DNA from: Avanaerovorax sp964442135
GTDB taxonomy: Bacteria; Bacillota; Clostridia; Peptostreptococcales; Anaerovoracaceae
Length of the DNA stretch: 17,211 nucleotides
Assembly (NCBI GenBank): GCA_964442135.1
Contig: CAYTYN010000029.1
Coordinates: forward strand, 1-17,211
Direction: 5' to 3'
Below are positions 1 to 8,545 of the stretch, in pieces. Numbering within the stretch: position 1 is the first letter of the stretch; each line of letters opens with the position of its first letter. Under the pieces are notes generated by a model, which did not search any database, was not told where the DNA came from, and saw nothing but the letters and a program-made list of their open reading frames with translations. The translations under genes and the position numbers were made by a program.

Positions 1-1
1 C

Positions 2-244
2 TTATTCAACGATTTCGTACATTCCTGCCGCGTCTTCTTTCCTGGAGCTTTCGGTCAGGGCAGCCACCTTAGCGGTTACGGAGCTGTTTCCGAACTGAAT
101 CCTGATTATATCTCCGATCTCCACTTCCGTTCCGGCCTTCGCCTGCTTATCGTTGACGAACACCCGCCCCTGATCGCAGGCCTCCTTCGCCACGGTCCGT
201 CGCTTTATCAGCCGTGAGTTCTTTAAAAACTTATCTATTCTCAT
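2..244 (-). CDS. rqcP: RqcP/YabO-type S4-domain RNA-binding protein
   Basis: Complete 80-residue protein that is almost entirely one S4 RNA-binding domain: it opens MRIDKFLKNSRLIKRRT and continues with a GRVFVNDKQAK turn, the usual pattern of the YabO/Hsp15 group. In B. subtilis this protein (RqcP) binds obstructed 50S subunits with RqcH and helps C-terminal alanine tailing of stalled nascent chains; that role is carried over by homology. The acidic tail after residue 65 lies outside the domain. The ATG at 244 is preceded by GGAGG with a rather long gap of about 11 bases; the ATG nearer to the GGAGG is in another frame and hits a stop at once. Its position after mazG and hup matches the conserved mazG-(hup)-yabO order. 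The terminator behind hup lies between it and the operon, and I found no clear promoter in the 40-bp gap, so expression may depend on read-through. Confidence 0.88.
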   Translation of the reverse strand: MRIDKFLKNSRLIKRRTVAKEACDQGRVFVNDKQAKAGTEVEIGDIIRIQFGNSSVTAKVAALTESSRKEDAAGMYEIVE

Positions 245-285
245 AGGATATCCATCCTCCCTGCCCGGGAGCAGCTGTCAGAAAT

Positions 286-314
286 TGAAAAAGCAGCCTG
301 AGAAAAGGCTGCTT
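286..314 (-). terminator. Intrinsic terminator after hup
   Basis: On the minus strand AAGCAGCC (314-307), an 8-base loop and GGCTGCTT (298-291) form a perfect 8-bp stem followed by a run of T. It begins 18 bp after the hup stop codon. It should end or thin transcription of the long minus-strand operon before rqcP. Confidence 0.85.
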
Positions 315-332
315 GCACATGTATTTAAGGGC

Positions 333-614
333 TTATTTATTAACTGCTTCCTTAAGAGCCTTTCCTGCCTTGAATACAGGGGCTTTGCATGCGGCGATCT
401 TAATCTTAGGTCCCTGCGGATCTCTGGGATTTCTGCCTTCTCTCTCTTTTCTCTCTCTGGTTTCAAAAGTTCCGAATCCGATGAGCTGTACCTTATCCCC
501 TTTTACAAGCGCTTCCTCAACAGACGATAAAACCGCGTTGATAGCAACCTCAGCATCCTTCTTGGTGAAATTGGTCTTTTCTGCAACGGCAGCAACTAAT
601 TCAGCCTTATTCAT
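333..614 (-). CDS. hup: HU-family DNA-binding protein
   Basis: Histone-like nucleoid protein of 93 residues that binds and bends DNA as a dimer. The start MNKAELVAAVAEKTNFTKKDAE is the canonical HU dimerisation helix pair, followed by KVQLIGFGTFETRERKEREGRNPR (beta-arm entry with the GRNP motif) and KAPVFKAGKALKEAVNK at the C-terminus. After GRNP the arm carries RDPQGPKIKI, about two residues longer than the QTGEEIEI type of E. coli and Bacillus HU; as far as I remember such arms occur in other Clostridia. The start is the ATG at 614, with AAGGAGG seven bases upstream; an open frame reaching 689 runs back into mazG and is not supported. hup follows mazG by 31 bp and ends just before a strong terminator, so it is the last efficiently transcribed gene of the block. 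Confidence 0.95.
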   Translation of the reverse strand: MNKAELVAAVAEKTNFTKKDAEVAINAVLSSVEEALVKGDKVQLIGFGTFETRERKEREGRNPRDPQGPKIKIAACKAPVFKAGKALKEAVNK

Positions 615-645
615 TTTAAATCCTCCTTGAAATATAAATAAGCTT

Positions 646-1455
646 TCACTTATTTTTAACTTTTTCCCACAACGCATCCAGATCCGCAAGGCTCATGGAA
701 TCCATAGTCTTCCCCGCATTACGCGCGGCATCCTCTACCTTGGAAAAACGCTCTACAAACTTCCGCGTAGCTCTGTTCAGCGCGTCCTCCGGATCTGTTC
801 CCGCGAACCTTGCCACATTTACCACTGAAAACAGCAGATCTCCTAGCTCTTCATCGATATGATCCCTGCTTCCCCACTGATAGGCCCTCTTAAACTCGTC
901 GAGCTCCTCAACGACCTTATCTAAAGCTCCATCAATGCTGTCCCAGTCGAACCCTGCTTTAGCGGCCCTGCTCTGAACCTTGCTACTCTTCATCAAAGCA
1001 GGCAAAGCACCGGGCACACTCCTAAGTCTATCGGTATGAGACGTCTGCCCGTGCTCCGTACTTTTCATATTGTCCCATTTTTCAAGGGCTTTGTCAACAG
1101 TTTTTGCTTCCTCCCCTGAAAAAATGTGGGGATGGCGGCGAAGCATTTTTTCACACTCCTCGTTGATCACATCGGTGAGTGTAAACAAGTCTTCCTCCTC
1201 TGCCAGAATCCCGTGAAAGACCACTTGGAGCAGCACGTCCCCCAGCTCCTCCCTTAAATTATCATAGTCCTTCTTCTCTATGGCGTCTACAACCTCGTAG
1301 GCTTCCTCCAGCATACAGGTCCGCAGGCTGTCGTGTGTTTGAACGCTGTCCCACGGACACTTCGCCCTTAACACCTTTACTATTTCATAGAGCCTTTCCA
1401 GGGCTTCCTTCTCATCCTTTCCCGCCTTTTCAAAGCGAGCATACTCACTAAGCAT
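646..1455 (-). CDS. mazG: Nucleoside triphosphate pyrophosphohydrolase MazG
   Basis: 269-residue all-alpha NTP pyrophosphohydrolase that hydrolyses (d)NTPs, including damaged ones, to the monophosphate and pyrophosphate. The first MazG domain shows CPWDSVQTHDSL at about residues 33-44, then the metal-binding EEAYE (50-54) and EELGD (69-73), and RRHPHIF near 106-112. A second, more diverged MazG domain follows with EELDEFK and DEELGDLLFSVVNVAR, the same tandem arrangement as E. coli MazG. B. subtilis YabN, at the same place in the genome, carries an N-terminal tetrapyrrole methylase-like domain fused to MazG; that domain is absent here and its ORF is not present upstream. The ATG at 1455 has AGGAGGG seven bases before it, and this site overlaps the TAG stop of spoVB, suggesting translational coupling. 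Confidence 0.94.
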   Translation of the reverse strand: MLSEYARFEKAGKDEKEALERLYEIVKVLRAKCPWDSVQTHDSLRTCMLEEAYEVVDAIEKKDYDNLREELGDVLLQVVFHGILAEEEDLFTLTDVINEECEKMLRRHPHIFSGEEAKTVDKALEKWDNMKSTEHGQTSHTDRLRSVPGALPALMKSSKVQSRAAKAGFDWDSIDGALDKVVEELDEFKRAYQWGSRDHIDEELGDLLFSVVNVARFAGTDPEDALNRATRKFVERFSKVEDAARNAGKTMDSMSLADLDALWEKVKNK

Positions 1456-1466
1456 ATTTCACCCTC

Positions 1467-3074
1467 CTACTTCACGAAACGGCCTGCGATCTTTGCTATC
1501 CTTTCTCCCCCGGGGAAGGATAGCAGCTCTTCTAAGGTTATAGCTTTAAACACGAAGATCAGCACTGCGTATACCAATACGCCTGCCCCTATGGCGAGAA
1601 TGGTGGAAATGCCGTTGCTGCCTGTGAGGGCCTCCAGTCCCTGATACGCGCCGTAGGCTATGACTGCCATTATAACCGCAGAAATGCACGGCCTTACGTA
1701 GGTCAGGGAAATGTTCTGCCTGCACCCTGTATGAACGTAAACAGATCTGTTGTTCAGCGCCATAGCTATGATATACGCTGTGACCGTGCCTATGGCGGCG
1801 CCCATTACGTTTATCGCCGCGACGCCGACCAGAATGTATGTGATAACTCCCTTGGCGACACAACCCATGATAAGGTGCCTTACCGGCAGGGTCTGCCTGC
1901 CTACAGCCTGAAGAACACCGGTAGAGGTCTGTACTATGGCGAGGAACACCACTCCTATAGCCATGACCCGAAGGATCGGCGCCGCTTCCCTGGCCGATTC
2001 AGGCTGAGCGCTGTATAAGAGGAGCAGTATTGGCTCAGATAACGCGAACATGCCCAAGGCGCACGGAAATGCCATGATCATAGTGGTTCTGTATGCAAGC
2101 TCTACGTTTTCCTTTATCTTCTGACGGTTTTTGACGGCGACAAAGCCTGCTATGGCAGGAACCAGACTCACTGAAACGGCCTGGGTGAATATCTGGGGGA
2201 ACGATATCAAAGGACTGCAGAACCCGCTGATCAGACCGTACATTCCCTGTGCTTCCTCCAGAGTCCATCCTGTAGCCTGAAGCCTTCTCATTATTATGGC
2301 CGTGTCCAGAAGATTCATGACAGGCATCACCTCGGCTCCTATGATAATAGGAACCGCTATGATGACGATCTTCTTTATAATGGCTCCGGTCTCATCCACA
2401 GCGTCTGTATTGAGGTCCATTTTTCTATGGATCACCCTTCTGTTCAGAAGGTAAATCATGAATATTATTCCCAGTCCCGCCACAGAGCCCGCAGACGCCC
2501 CGAAGGACGCTCCGGCAGCTGCCTGAACCTCCGGCTCCTCGTAGGCGCCGTGCAAAAATACCCACGCTAAGGACAGGCCGACCGCGACCCTTACCAGCTG
2601 CTCCGTAACCTCGGATATGGCAGTGGGGCGCATGTTTTGTCTTCCCTGGAAGTACCCTCTGAACGCTGAAAAGAGAGGCACGAACAGAAGGGCAGGAGAA
2701 ATGGCCCTTACCGCCAGAGCAGCCTGTGGATTTCCGAAAACCTCAACCATCAGACCACTTCCGAAAAAGCATATCAAAAAGGATACTATGCCTATTACCA
2801 GCAACAGGTTGAAGGACACCCGAAACACCTTATGAGCGTTTCTGTACTTCTTCTGAGCTATGTTCTCCGATACAAGCCTGGATATGGCAACGGGAAGGCC
2901 GGCTGTGGAAAGCACTAAAAGCGCTCCGTATATGGAGTAGGCGAAGCCGTAGTAGGACATGCCCGTATCTCCTATCCAGTTGGCAAGAGGTATGCGGAAG
3001 AAAGCTCCCAGCACCTTCACGATGACGCCGGCCGTACCTATTATGGCTGCGCCTTTTACCAGTTTACTGCTCAT
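1467..3074 (-). CDS. spoVB: SpoVB/MurJ-like polysaccharide flippase (MOP superfamily)
   Basis: 535-residue integral membrane protein with roughly 14 hydrophobic segments, beginning MSSKLVKGAAIIGTAGVIVKVLGAFFRIPLANWIGDTG, the characteristic first helix of SpoVB/YtgP-type MOP transporters. These proteins are thought to flip lipid-linked envelope precursors; in B. subtilis SpoVB is needed for spore cortex synthesis and relatives can act in vegetative wall synthesis. Conserved features include GLPVAISRLVSE near residue 60 and FRGYFQGRQNMRPTAISEVTEQLVR near 140-165. The position between mfd and mazG is the standard spoVB place, which favours SpoVB over a vegetative paralogue. The ATG at 3074 has an AGGAG site that overlaps the TAG stop of the preceding amidohydrolase. 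Presence of spoVB hints at sporulation ancestry, but spoVT and spoVG, often nearby, are not here. Confidence 0.85.
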   Translation of the reverse strand: MSSKLVKGAAIIGTAGVIVKVLGAFFRIPLANWIGDTGMSYYGFAYSIYGALLVLSTAGLPVAISRLVSENIAQKKYRNAHKVFRVSFNLLLVIGIVSFLICFFGSGLMVEVFGNPQAALAVRAISPALLFVPLFSAFRGYFQGRQNMRPTAISEVTEQLVRVAVGLSLAWVFLHGAYEEPEVQAAAGASFGASAGSVAGLGIIFMIYLLNRRVIHRKMDLNTDAVDETGAIIKKIVIIAVPIIIGAEVMPVMNLLDTAIIMRRLQATGWTLEEAQGMYGLISGFCSPLISFPQIFTQAVSVSLVPAIAGFVAVKNRQKIKENVELAYRTTMIMAFPCALGMFALSEPILLLLYSAQPESAREAAPILRVMAIGVVFLAIVQTSTGVLQAVGRQTLPVRHLIMGCVAKGVITYILVGVAAINVMGAAIGTVTAYIIAMALNNRSVYVHTGCRQNISLTYVRPCISAVIMAVIAYGAYQGLEALTGSNGISTILAIGAGVLVYAVLIFVFKAITLEELLSFPGGERIAKIAGRFVK

Positions 3075-3083
3075 TTTTTTCTC

Positions 3084-4370
3084 CTATAATCTTTTCAATA
3101 TCCCCTTTGCGGCCTTTGCCGCCTCATAGTTTATCCTCTCCATGTCCAGCTTCCTATACTCTCCGTCCATGTAGACTATCTCCCCGTCTATCATGGTCAT
3201 GGCGATATCAGCGTCAGAGGCTGAGTACACCACGTTATTCAGCATGTCGTGCACCGGATTCATCTCCGGCGTGTCGGTCCTCAAAGCGATAATATCAGCC
3301 TTCATTCCCTCCCGAAGTATTCCGCAGTCGTCTCTCCCCTGAGCGAGGGCTCCGCCTCTCGTCGCCGCATAGAGGGCTTCCTTCGGAGTTATAAGGGTAG
3401 GATCCATGTGCTTCACCTTGGCCAGAAGAGCCATGGTCTTTATCTCCTCCAAAAAGCTTAGGCTGTTATTGCTGGCTACGCTGTCAGTTCCGATGGCTAC
3501 GTTGATTCCCTTCTCCAGGAGAGCGGGCACGTCGCAGACGCCGCTGGCCAGCTTCAGGTTGCTCACCGGGTTCGTGGCCACAGTCACGTTTTTTTCCTTC
3601 AGAATTTCCCGATCCTCTTCCTCTATCCAGACGCAGTGAGCGGCTATGGCCGGCACGTCGAATATTCCGCAGTCGCTGAGGTATTGTACCGGCGTCCTTC
3701 CCTGCCGCCTCTCCTTGCACTCCTCGTGCTCCGATCCGGTCTCTGAAACGTGGACGTGCATTCTGAGATTTTCTTCTCCGGCAAAATCCGCTACGGCTCT
3801 GGCTGTCGCCTCATCGGAGGTGTACTCAGCGTGGAGGCTGACGTCGACTATTACCCTTCCTTCCTCGAGGCCGTTGAACCTGACAGAATCCTTCATCTCC
3901 TTTATTGCCTTCAGAGAATCTACAGGCGCGCCGAAGGGGTTGGAAACGGCTCTGGAAACATTGTTCTTCGCTCCGCTGTCCGCTATTGCTCTGACCATGT
4001 CTTCGGTAAAATAGTACATGTCGCTGGAGGACACTATGCCGAATCTGATGGATTCCGCCATGCAGAGCATAGTAGCCCAATATACGGCGTTTCCGTCCAG
4101 CTTATCCTCGAAAGGGAATATCTTCGTATTGAGCCAGTCCTGAAGAGCCAGATTTTCTCCGTAGCCGCGCATGAGGGACATGGGAGAATGGGCGTGAGCG
4201 TTATAGAATCCCGGAATCAGCAAACGATCCTTTCCGTCTATCTCCTCTCCCGTATATGTTTCCGGCTTTTCCCTTCCCATATAGGCGATCCTTCCATCCT
4301 CTACGGACAGGTACATGTTCTCCAAAAGCTTGAAGCTTTCGTCCATAATACTTGCATTTTTAAAAAGCAT
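3084..4370 (-). CDS. MtaD-like S-adenosylhomocysteine/methylthioadenosine deaminase family amidohydrolase
   Basis: 428-residue metal-dependent amidohydrolase of the ATZ/TRZ-MtaD subgroup. Metal-binding residues are visible in order: HAH (residues 59-61) in YNAHAHSPMSLMRG, HVH (205-207) in HVHVSETGSEHEE, His245 in AAHCVW and Asp296 in GTDSVASNNSL. Characterised relatives deaminate SAH, 5'-methylthioadenosine or adenosine to the inosyl form and ammonia; substrate range varies in this subgroup, so I give no symbol. The C-terminus has the usual beta-sandwich return (GMKADIIALRTDTPEMNP). The ATG at 4370 is chosen because GAGGAG sits about seven bases upstream; a GTG at 4385 in frame would place the start inside that site. 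It has a promoter of its own (4399-4427) and sits between mfd and spoVB, where related genomes often carry other genes such as spoVT. Confidence 0.85.
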   Translation of the reverse strand: MLFKNASIMDESFKLLENMYLSVEDGRIAYMGREKPETYTGEEIDGKDRLLIPGFYNAHAHSPMSLMRGYGENLALQDWLNTKIFPFEDKLDGNAVYWATMLCMAESIRFGIVSSSDMYYFTEDMVRAIADSGAKNNVSRAVSNPFGAPVDSLKAIKEMKDSVRFNGLEEGRVIVDVSLHAEYTSDEATARAVADFAGEENLRMHVHVSETGSEHEECKERRQGRTPVQYLSDCGIFDVPAIAAHCVWIEEEDREILKEKNVTVATNPVSNLKLASGVCDVPALLEKGINVAIGTDSVASNNSLSFLEEIKTMALLAKVKHMDPTLITPKEALYAATRGGALAQGRDDCGILREGMKADIIALRTDTPEMNPVHDMLNNVVYSASDADIAMTMIDGEIVYMDGEYRKLDMERINYEAAKAAKGILKRL

Positions 4371-4398
4371 CACATCTCTCCTCACTTACTAAAAAACC

Positions 4399-4427
4399 AT
4401 TATACTCTACGGCTCCCGGGTTTTCTA
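4399..4427 (-). promoter_or_regulatory. Sigma-A-type promoter for the amidohydrolase
   Basis: On the minus strand TAGAAA (4427-4422, 4/6 to TTGACA) and a perfect TATAAT (4404-4399) are separated by 17 bp. It lies in the 67-bp gap behind mfd and gives a short leader of about 25 nt to the ribosome site. It probably allows the mtaD-spoVB-mazG-hup part to be transcribed independently of murC-mfd. Confidence 0.65.
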
Positions 4428-4452
4428 TAGTTTTTTTGAAGCCCCTTAAGGT

Positions 4453-7400
4453 TCAGTTCTGCGCCGCGCTGTTTTCAGCGGCTCCCGGCTTCTCTCTGTT
4501 ATCGAAGAGGATCTGGAGAAGCTCTATGAGATCGTCCAGCTTTTCCCGCGGCTCTGTATTTAGCCGGAGGTAAGGCTCCCTTCCGGCGTGCATCAAAAGC
4601 TTCATCCCGAACCTTCCGTAGGCTTGGGATATGGCAAATGGGCCTACAGGATTTTTTTCGTTGAGAAGAACCATCACCTTTCCGGACTGCTCATGTATTC
4701 TGGTGACGGAAAGCTCCTCAGCCAGCGCTCTGATCCTGGATATCTTGACCAGATTCAGGGTTTCCCCGGGAAGCTCTCCGAACCTGTCAAGGAGCTCATC
4801 TATCATATCCTCCATATCGGACTGCGACGATATGGCGGCTATCTTCTTATACATCTGGAGTTTCAGCATCTCGTTATCCACGTACCGGTCCGGAATGTTG
4901 GCAGCCGCTTTCAGCTCTACAGACACCTCTTCCCTGTTTTCGTTTACTATCTCTCCTCTCAGCCGCCTCATCGCATCGTCTACCAGCTTACAGTAGAGCT
5001 CGTATCCTATATTCATCATGTGGCCGCTTTGCTCGCTTCCCAGCAGGTTGCCGGCGCCTCTTATCTCCAGGTCTCGCATGGCTATCTTGAAACCGGCTCC
5101 AAACTCGGTAAACTCTCTTATGACTTTAAGCCTTTTCTCGGCTACCTCGGTGAGTACCTTGTCCCTCTGGTACATGAGGTATGCATATCCCATCCTGTTG
5201 AACCTGCCCACTCTCCCTCTCAGCTGGTAAAGCTGAGACAGTCCGAATTTGTCGGCGTCCAGGATTATCATCGTATTGGCGTTGGAAATATCTATGCCGG
5301 ATTCGATTATAGTCGTAGCCACCAGAACGTCGTATTCTCCTCCGACGAATTTCAGCATTATATCCTCGAGAGCGTGCTCGCTCATCTGACCATGGCCCAC
5401 GGCAACTCGCGCCTCGGGAACCAGGGACGCTATTTTTTCGGCTATCCGGCTTATTCCCCTGACCCGGTTATACACTACGAACGCCTGACCGCCTCTGTCC
5501 AGCTCTCTGTTGATGATCTCTCTTATGACGCTGTCGTCCTGCTCCAGCACATAGGTCTGAACCGGATACCGATCCTCGGGAGGCTCCTCTATAATGCTCA
5601 TGTCCTTTATCCCTGTCAGAGACATGTTTAAGGTTCTGGGTATAGGCGTAGCCGACAAAGTCAGTACGTCGATATTGGAGCGAAGCTTCTTTATGACCTC
5701 CTTATGAGCCACTCCGAATCTCTGCTCCTCGTCTATTACCAAAAGGCCCAGATCCTTAAACTTGACGTCGTCTGACAGGATCCTGTGAGTCCCTATGAGA
5801 AGGTCTATCTGACCCTTTGCCACCTTGTCCGCAATCTGCTCCTGCTGTTTTTTGCTCTTGAACCTGGACATCATTTCCACCTTGAAGGGGAATTTCTCGA
5901 ACCTTTCCTTCAGGGTATAGTAGTGCTGATTGGCCAGAATTGTGGTCGGCACCAAGATTGCCGCCTGTCGTCCCTCCCCCACGCATTTGAAAAGAGCTCT
6001 CGCCGCCACCTCGGTTTTGCCAAAGCCTACGTCGCCGCAGAGCAACCTGTCCATAGGTGTAGGCTTTTCCATATCGGTCTTTATCTCTTCAACAGCCTTC
6101 ATCTGATCCCCTGTCTCCGTGTAAGGAAAGCTCTCCTCGAATTCTCTCTGCCACGGCGTGTCCTTTTCGAAGGCGTATCCCGCCTCCATTTCTCTCTTTG
6201 CATAAAGGTTCACCAGATCCTCAGCCATTTCCGCGATAGCGGCCTTCGCCCTTGCCTTAGCCGCCTTCCAGTCGCTGCCGGAAAGCCGGTTTACCTTAGG
6301 AGTTATGCCTTCGGCGCCTATGTATTTCTGGACTATGTCCATCTGCTCCACGGGAACGTAGAGGAGATCCTCGCCGGCATATTTTATCTTTATGTAATCC
6401 TTTTTCTCTCCCTGGACCGTCAGCTGCTCTATTCCCAAGAATTTTCCGATTCCGTGGTTTTCATGAACCACGAAATCCCCCTTTCTCATGTCCGAGAATG
6501 AACTGATGGCGGATCCCCTTGACTTCGTTCTCTTTCGCCTGACCGTCCGATGTCCCGGGAAAATGTCGTTGTCGCTGATATAGCATATCTTTTCCTCGGG
6601 GAAGTCCATACCGGCGCTGAGAAACCCTTCCTTAAAGAAAATATTTTCTCTTATGTTCTCTCGGTCGAGATACTCCCTGATGCTCTCCAGCCTCTCTTTT
6701 CCGGAAGCTACTATGGTTGTCCTGTAGCCGTTTCTGACGTAGCTTTTCAGCTCGGAGGCGAAGATATCCAGCCGCCCGTTAAAGGACGGTATCTGCCTGC
6801 TCTGTATGCTATATACGGCAGCCGGATTTTCTCCGCCTTTAACGGACTTGGGAAAGGGCATTATGAGGGCGGTGTCCCGAGACGAATAGGCTCTTATCAG
6901 GTCCTCCTTATCCGGTATGAGGCCGGCGTCCTCCGGCACTACGTCTCCCCTTCCGAGCAATACGTCAAAATCCGCTGACAGCTCCTTGTTGAGAGCATCC
7001 ACGTGTTCGTATATCCTGTCCGGATCGTCTATTATGAGCCGTCCTGACAGCATGTAATCCCACAGACAGGAAGGCCTGTCCGTAAAATAGGATATGTAGT
7101 TTTCCAATAGCTGGATGTTGGAGGCGCTCTCTATGTATTCACACAGCTCATCCAGCCTCTTTTTCAGATTTTCCGCGGCGTCTTGATTGCCGCGGGACTT
7201 TGAAAGCCTCTTTATCTGCCTGTTATATGCGGCCTTAAGCTTTTCAGCTCCGGCGGAAAACATGTTCCCGTCGATTACAAGCTGTTCCGCCGGAAATACG
7301 GTAAGGCTTGAGACGCCTTCCTTAGACCGCTGATTCTCCGGATCGAAGCTCCTTATGGAGTCCACCTCGTCTCCGAAAAATTCCACCCTGTAAGGAGTGT

Positions 7401-7893
7401 CGCTGTCAGGCGGGAATATGTCCGTTATTCCTCCCCGCACGGAAAACTGACCCGGACTTTCTACCAGTTCTACAGGTTCGTATCCCATGTAAACCAGAGC
7501 TTTCCTCAGTTGATCCGGACTGATCTCCTCCCCGCATTTTATCCGGCATGTGGCAGCCTGAAACGTTTCCGGCGGCAGCATTTTCTTCAAGGCCGCCAAC
7601 GCCGGCGCCACTACTACAGCGTTTTCGTCCGTTCTCAGCGCTTTCAGGGCTCTCAGTCTTCCGGCCAGCTTCTCATGGTCCCTGGCGTCATATCTTAAGA
7701 AAAACCGTTCCTCCCCCGGCATAACGATTATTTCCCGATCTGTAAAAAAAGAAAGGTCAGAGGCCAGTCTCTCTGCCCTTGCGGTTCCGGCAGTTATGAT
7801 CAGGCTCTGTCCTTCTTCCTCTATCAGCCCGGATATGACAGGAACGCTGCGGCTTTCAGATACTCCCGAATAGCAGACTATCCCCTTTTCCAT
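4453..7893 (-). CDS. mfd: Transcription-repair coupling factor Mfd
   Basis: 1146-residue DNA translocase that removes RNA polymerase stalled at lesions and recruits UvrA. Length matches E. coli Mfd (1148). The N-terminal UvrB-like region includes SPGQFSVRGGITDIFPPDSD (about 146-165). The RNA polymerase-interacting CarD-like domain follows (about 468-530; KGDFVVHENHGIGKFLGIEQ). The RecG-like motor has Walker A GDVGFGKT (620-627), Walker B DEEQ (721-724), SATPIPRTLNMSL (747 on) and the motif VI/TRG region QLRGRVGR with DLEIRGAGNLLG (about 890-952). The C-terminal TRCF domain runs from about 1000 to 1100. The start at 7893 lies eight bases behind the pth stop and has no convincing ribosome site, so it may rely on coupling to pth. 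The C-terminal tail (EKPGAAENSAAQN) is low-complexity. Confidence 0.97.
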   Translation of the reverse strand: MEKGIVCYSGVSESRSVPVISGLIEEEGQSLIITAGTARAERLASDLSFFTDREIIVMPGEERFFLRYDARDHEKLAGRLRALKALRTDENAVVVAPALAALKKMLPPETFQAATCRIKCGEEISPDQLRKALVYMGYEPVELVESPGQFSVRGGITDIFPPDSDTPYRVEFFGDEVDSIRSFDPENQRSKEGVSSLTVFPAEQLVIDGNMFSAGAEKLKAAYNRQIKRLSKSRGNQDAAENLKKRLDELCEYIESASNIQLLENYISYFTDRPSCLWDYMLSGRLIIDDPDRIYEHVDALNKELSADFDVLLGRGDVVPEDAGLIPDKEDLIRAYSSRDTALIMPFPKSVKGGENPAAVYSIQSRQIPSFNGRLDIFASELKSYVRNGYRTTIVASGKERLESIREYLDRENIRENIFFKEGFLSAGMDFPEEKICYISDNDIFPGHRTVRRKRTKSRGSAISSFSDMRKGDFVVHENHGIGKFLGIEQLTVQGEKKDYIKIKYAGEDLLYVPVEQMDIVQKYIGAEGITPKVNRLSGSDWKAAKARAKAAIAEMAEDLVNLYAKREMEAGYAFEKDTPWQREFEESFPYTETGDQMKAVEEIKTDMEKPTPMDRLLCGDVGFGKTEVAARALFKCVGEGRQAAILVPTTILANQHYYTLKERFEKFPFKVEMMSRFKSKKQQEQIADKVAKGQIDLLIGTHRILSDDVKFKDLGLLVIDEEQRFGVAHKEVIKKLRSNIDVLTLSATPIPRTLNMSLTGIKDMSIIEEPPEDRYPVQTYVLEQDDSVIREIINRELDRGGQAFVVYNRVRGISRIAEKIASLVPEARVAVGHGQMSEHALEDIMLKFVGGEYDVLVATTIIESGIDISNANTMIILDADKFGLSQLYQLRGRVGRFNRMGYAYLMYQRDKVLTEVAEKRLKVIREFTEFGAGFKIAMRDLEIRGAGNLLGSEQSGHMMNIGYELYCKLVDDAMRRLRGEIVNENREEVSVELKAAANIPDRYVDNEMLKLQMYKKIAAISSQSDMEDMIDELLDRFGELPGETLNLVKISRIRALAEELSVTRIHEQSGKVMVLLNEKNPVGPFAISQAYGRFGMKLLMHAGREPYLRLNTEPREKLDDLIELLQILFDNREKPGAAENSAAQN

Positions 7894-7901
7894 TTCTGTT
7901 T

Positions 7902-8480
7902 CTACTCGTCGTCCTTTCTCTGTTTTCCGGTGTTGAATCTGTTCATAGCCACATCAATGCCCCGGGTTATGAAGCACTCCACCGCCTCGGCGGCCCGGTT
8001 CACCGCCTCGTCCAGCACCTTCTTCTCGTCAGAGGATATCTTTCCTATGACGTGACAGATGAGATCTCCCGAAGCGCCTCCGATTCCGACCCGAAGCCTG
8101 GGAAGCTGATCCGTTCCCAAAAGGCTTACCACCGACCTCATGCCGTTATGGGTTCCGGCACTTCCCGATTTTCTCATCCTCAGACTGCCTAAGGGTATAT
8201 CGATGTCGTCGTATATGACTATGATGTGAGAAGGCTCCAGCTTAAAGAATCCGGCCGCTTCTCTTACGGCGTCTCCGCTCAGGTTCATGAAGGTCTGAGG
8301 CTTCATCAGCATCACCTTCTGTCCGCCTATCAGACATTCCCCGATAAGCGCGCGGAACTTAAGACGGTCAACAGCCGCTCCGTTTTTTTCCGATAGTCTG
8401 TCCACCGCCATGAAGCCTATGTTATGACGGGTGTTTTCGTATTTCTTCCCCGGATTGCCGAGTCCGACCACAAGATACAT
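7902..8480 (-). CDS. pth: Peptidyl-tRNA hydrolase
   Basis: 192-residue cytosolic enzyme that cleaves the ester bond of peptidyl-tRNAs dropped from ribosomes, recycling tRNA. All family landmarks are present: GLGNPG with Asn9, TRHNIG with the catalytic His19, PQTFMNLSG with Asn66, the YDDIDIPLG acidic loop near residue 91 and GTHNGMRS at 109-116. B. subtilis Pth (SpoVC) has 188 residues. The ATG at 8480 is chosen because the protein then begins MYLVVGLGNPG, as in the family, and a GAGGAG site lies about eight bases upstream; a longer frame to 8549 overlaps the end of prs and adds unconserved residues. It sits between prs and mfd as in Bacillus, without the ctc and fin genes found there. Confidence 0.96.
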   Translation of the reverse strand: MYLVVGLGNPGKKYENTRHNIGFMAVDRLSEKNGAAVDRLKFRALIGECLIGGQKVMLMKPQTFMNLSGDAVREAAGFFKLEPSHIIVIYDDIDIPLGSLRMRKSGSAGTHNGMRSVVSLLGTDQLPRLRVGIGGASGDLICHVIGKISSDEKKVLDEAVNRAAEAVECFITRGIDVAMNRFNTGKQRKDDE

Positions 8481-8545
8481 GTTCTTCTCTCCTCTGTGAC
8501 ATAATCTCCCCGGCTCCCGTTCCTTAATTCTGCTGAAGATACCCA

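Noticed and set aside
430..465. Purine/pyrimidine-rich TCTCTC tract
   Set aside because: It encodes the RERKERE arm segment of HU; low complexity is explained by Arg/Glu codons.
3750..4430. Plus-strand open frame of 226 codons opposite the amidohydrolase
   Set aside because: Covers conserved metal-site codons on the other strand and crosses the promoter; no supporting signals.
4467..4480. CGCTG-TTTT-CAGCG hairpin near the mfd stop as a terminator
   Set aside because: It is inside the coding sequence and has no T-tract after it on the minus strand.
4588..5631. Open frame of 347 codons opposite mfd
   Set aside because: Fully antisense to conserved Mfd motor sequence, no ribosome site and no recognisable domain; arises from codon bias of mfd.
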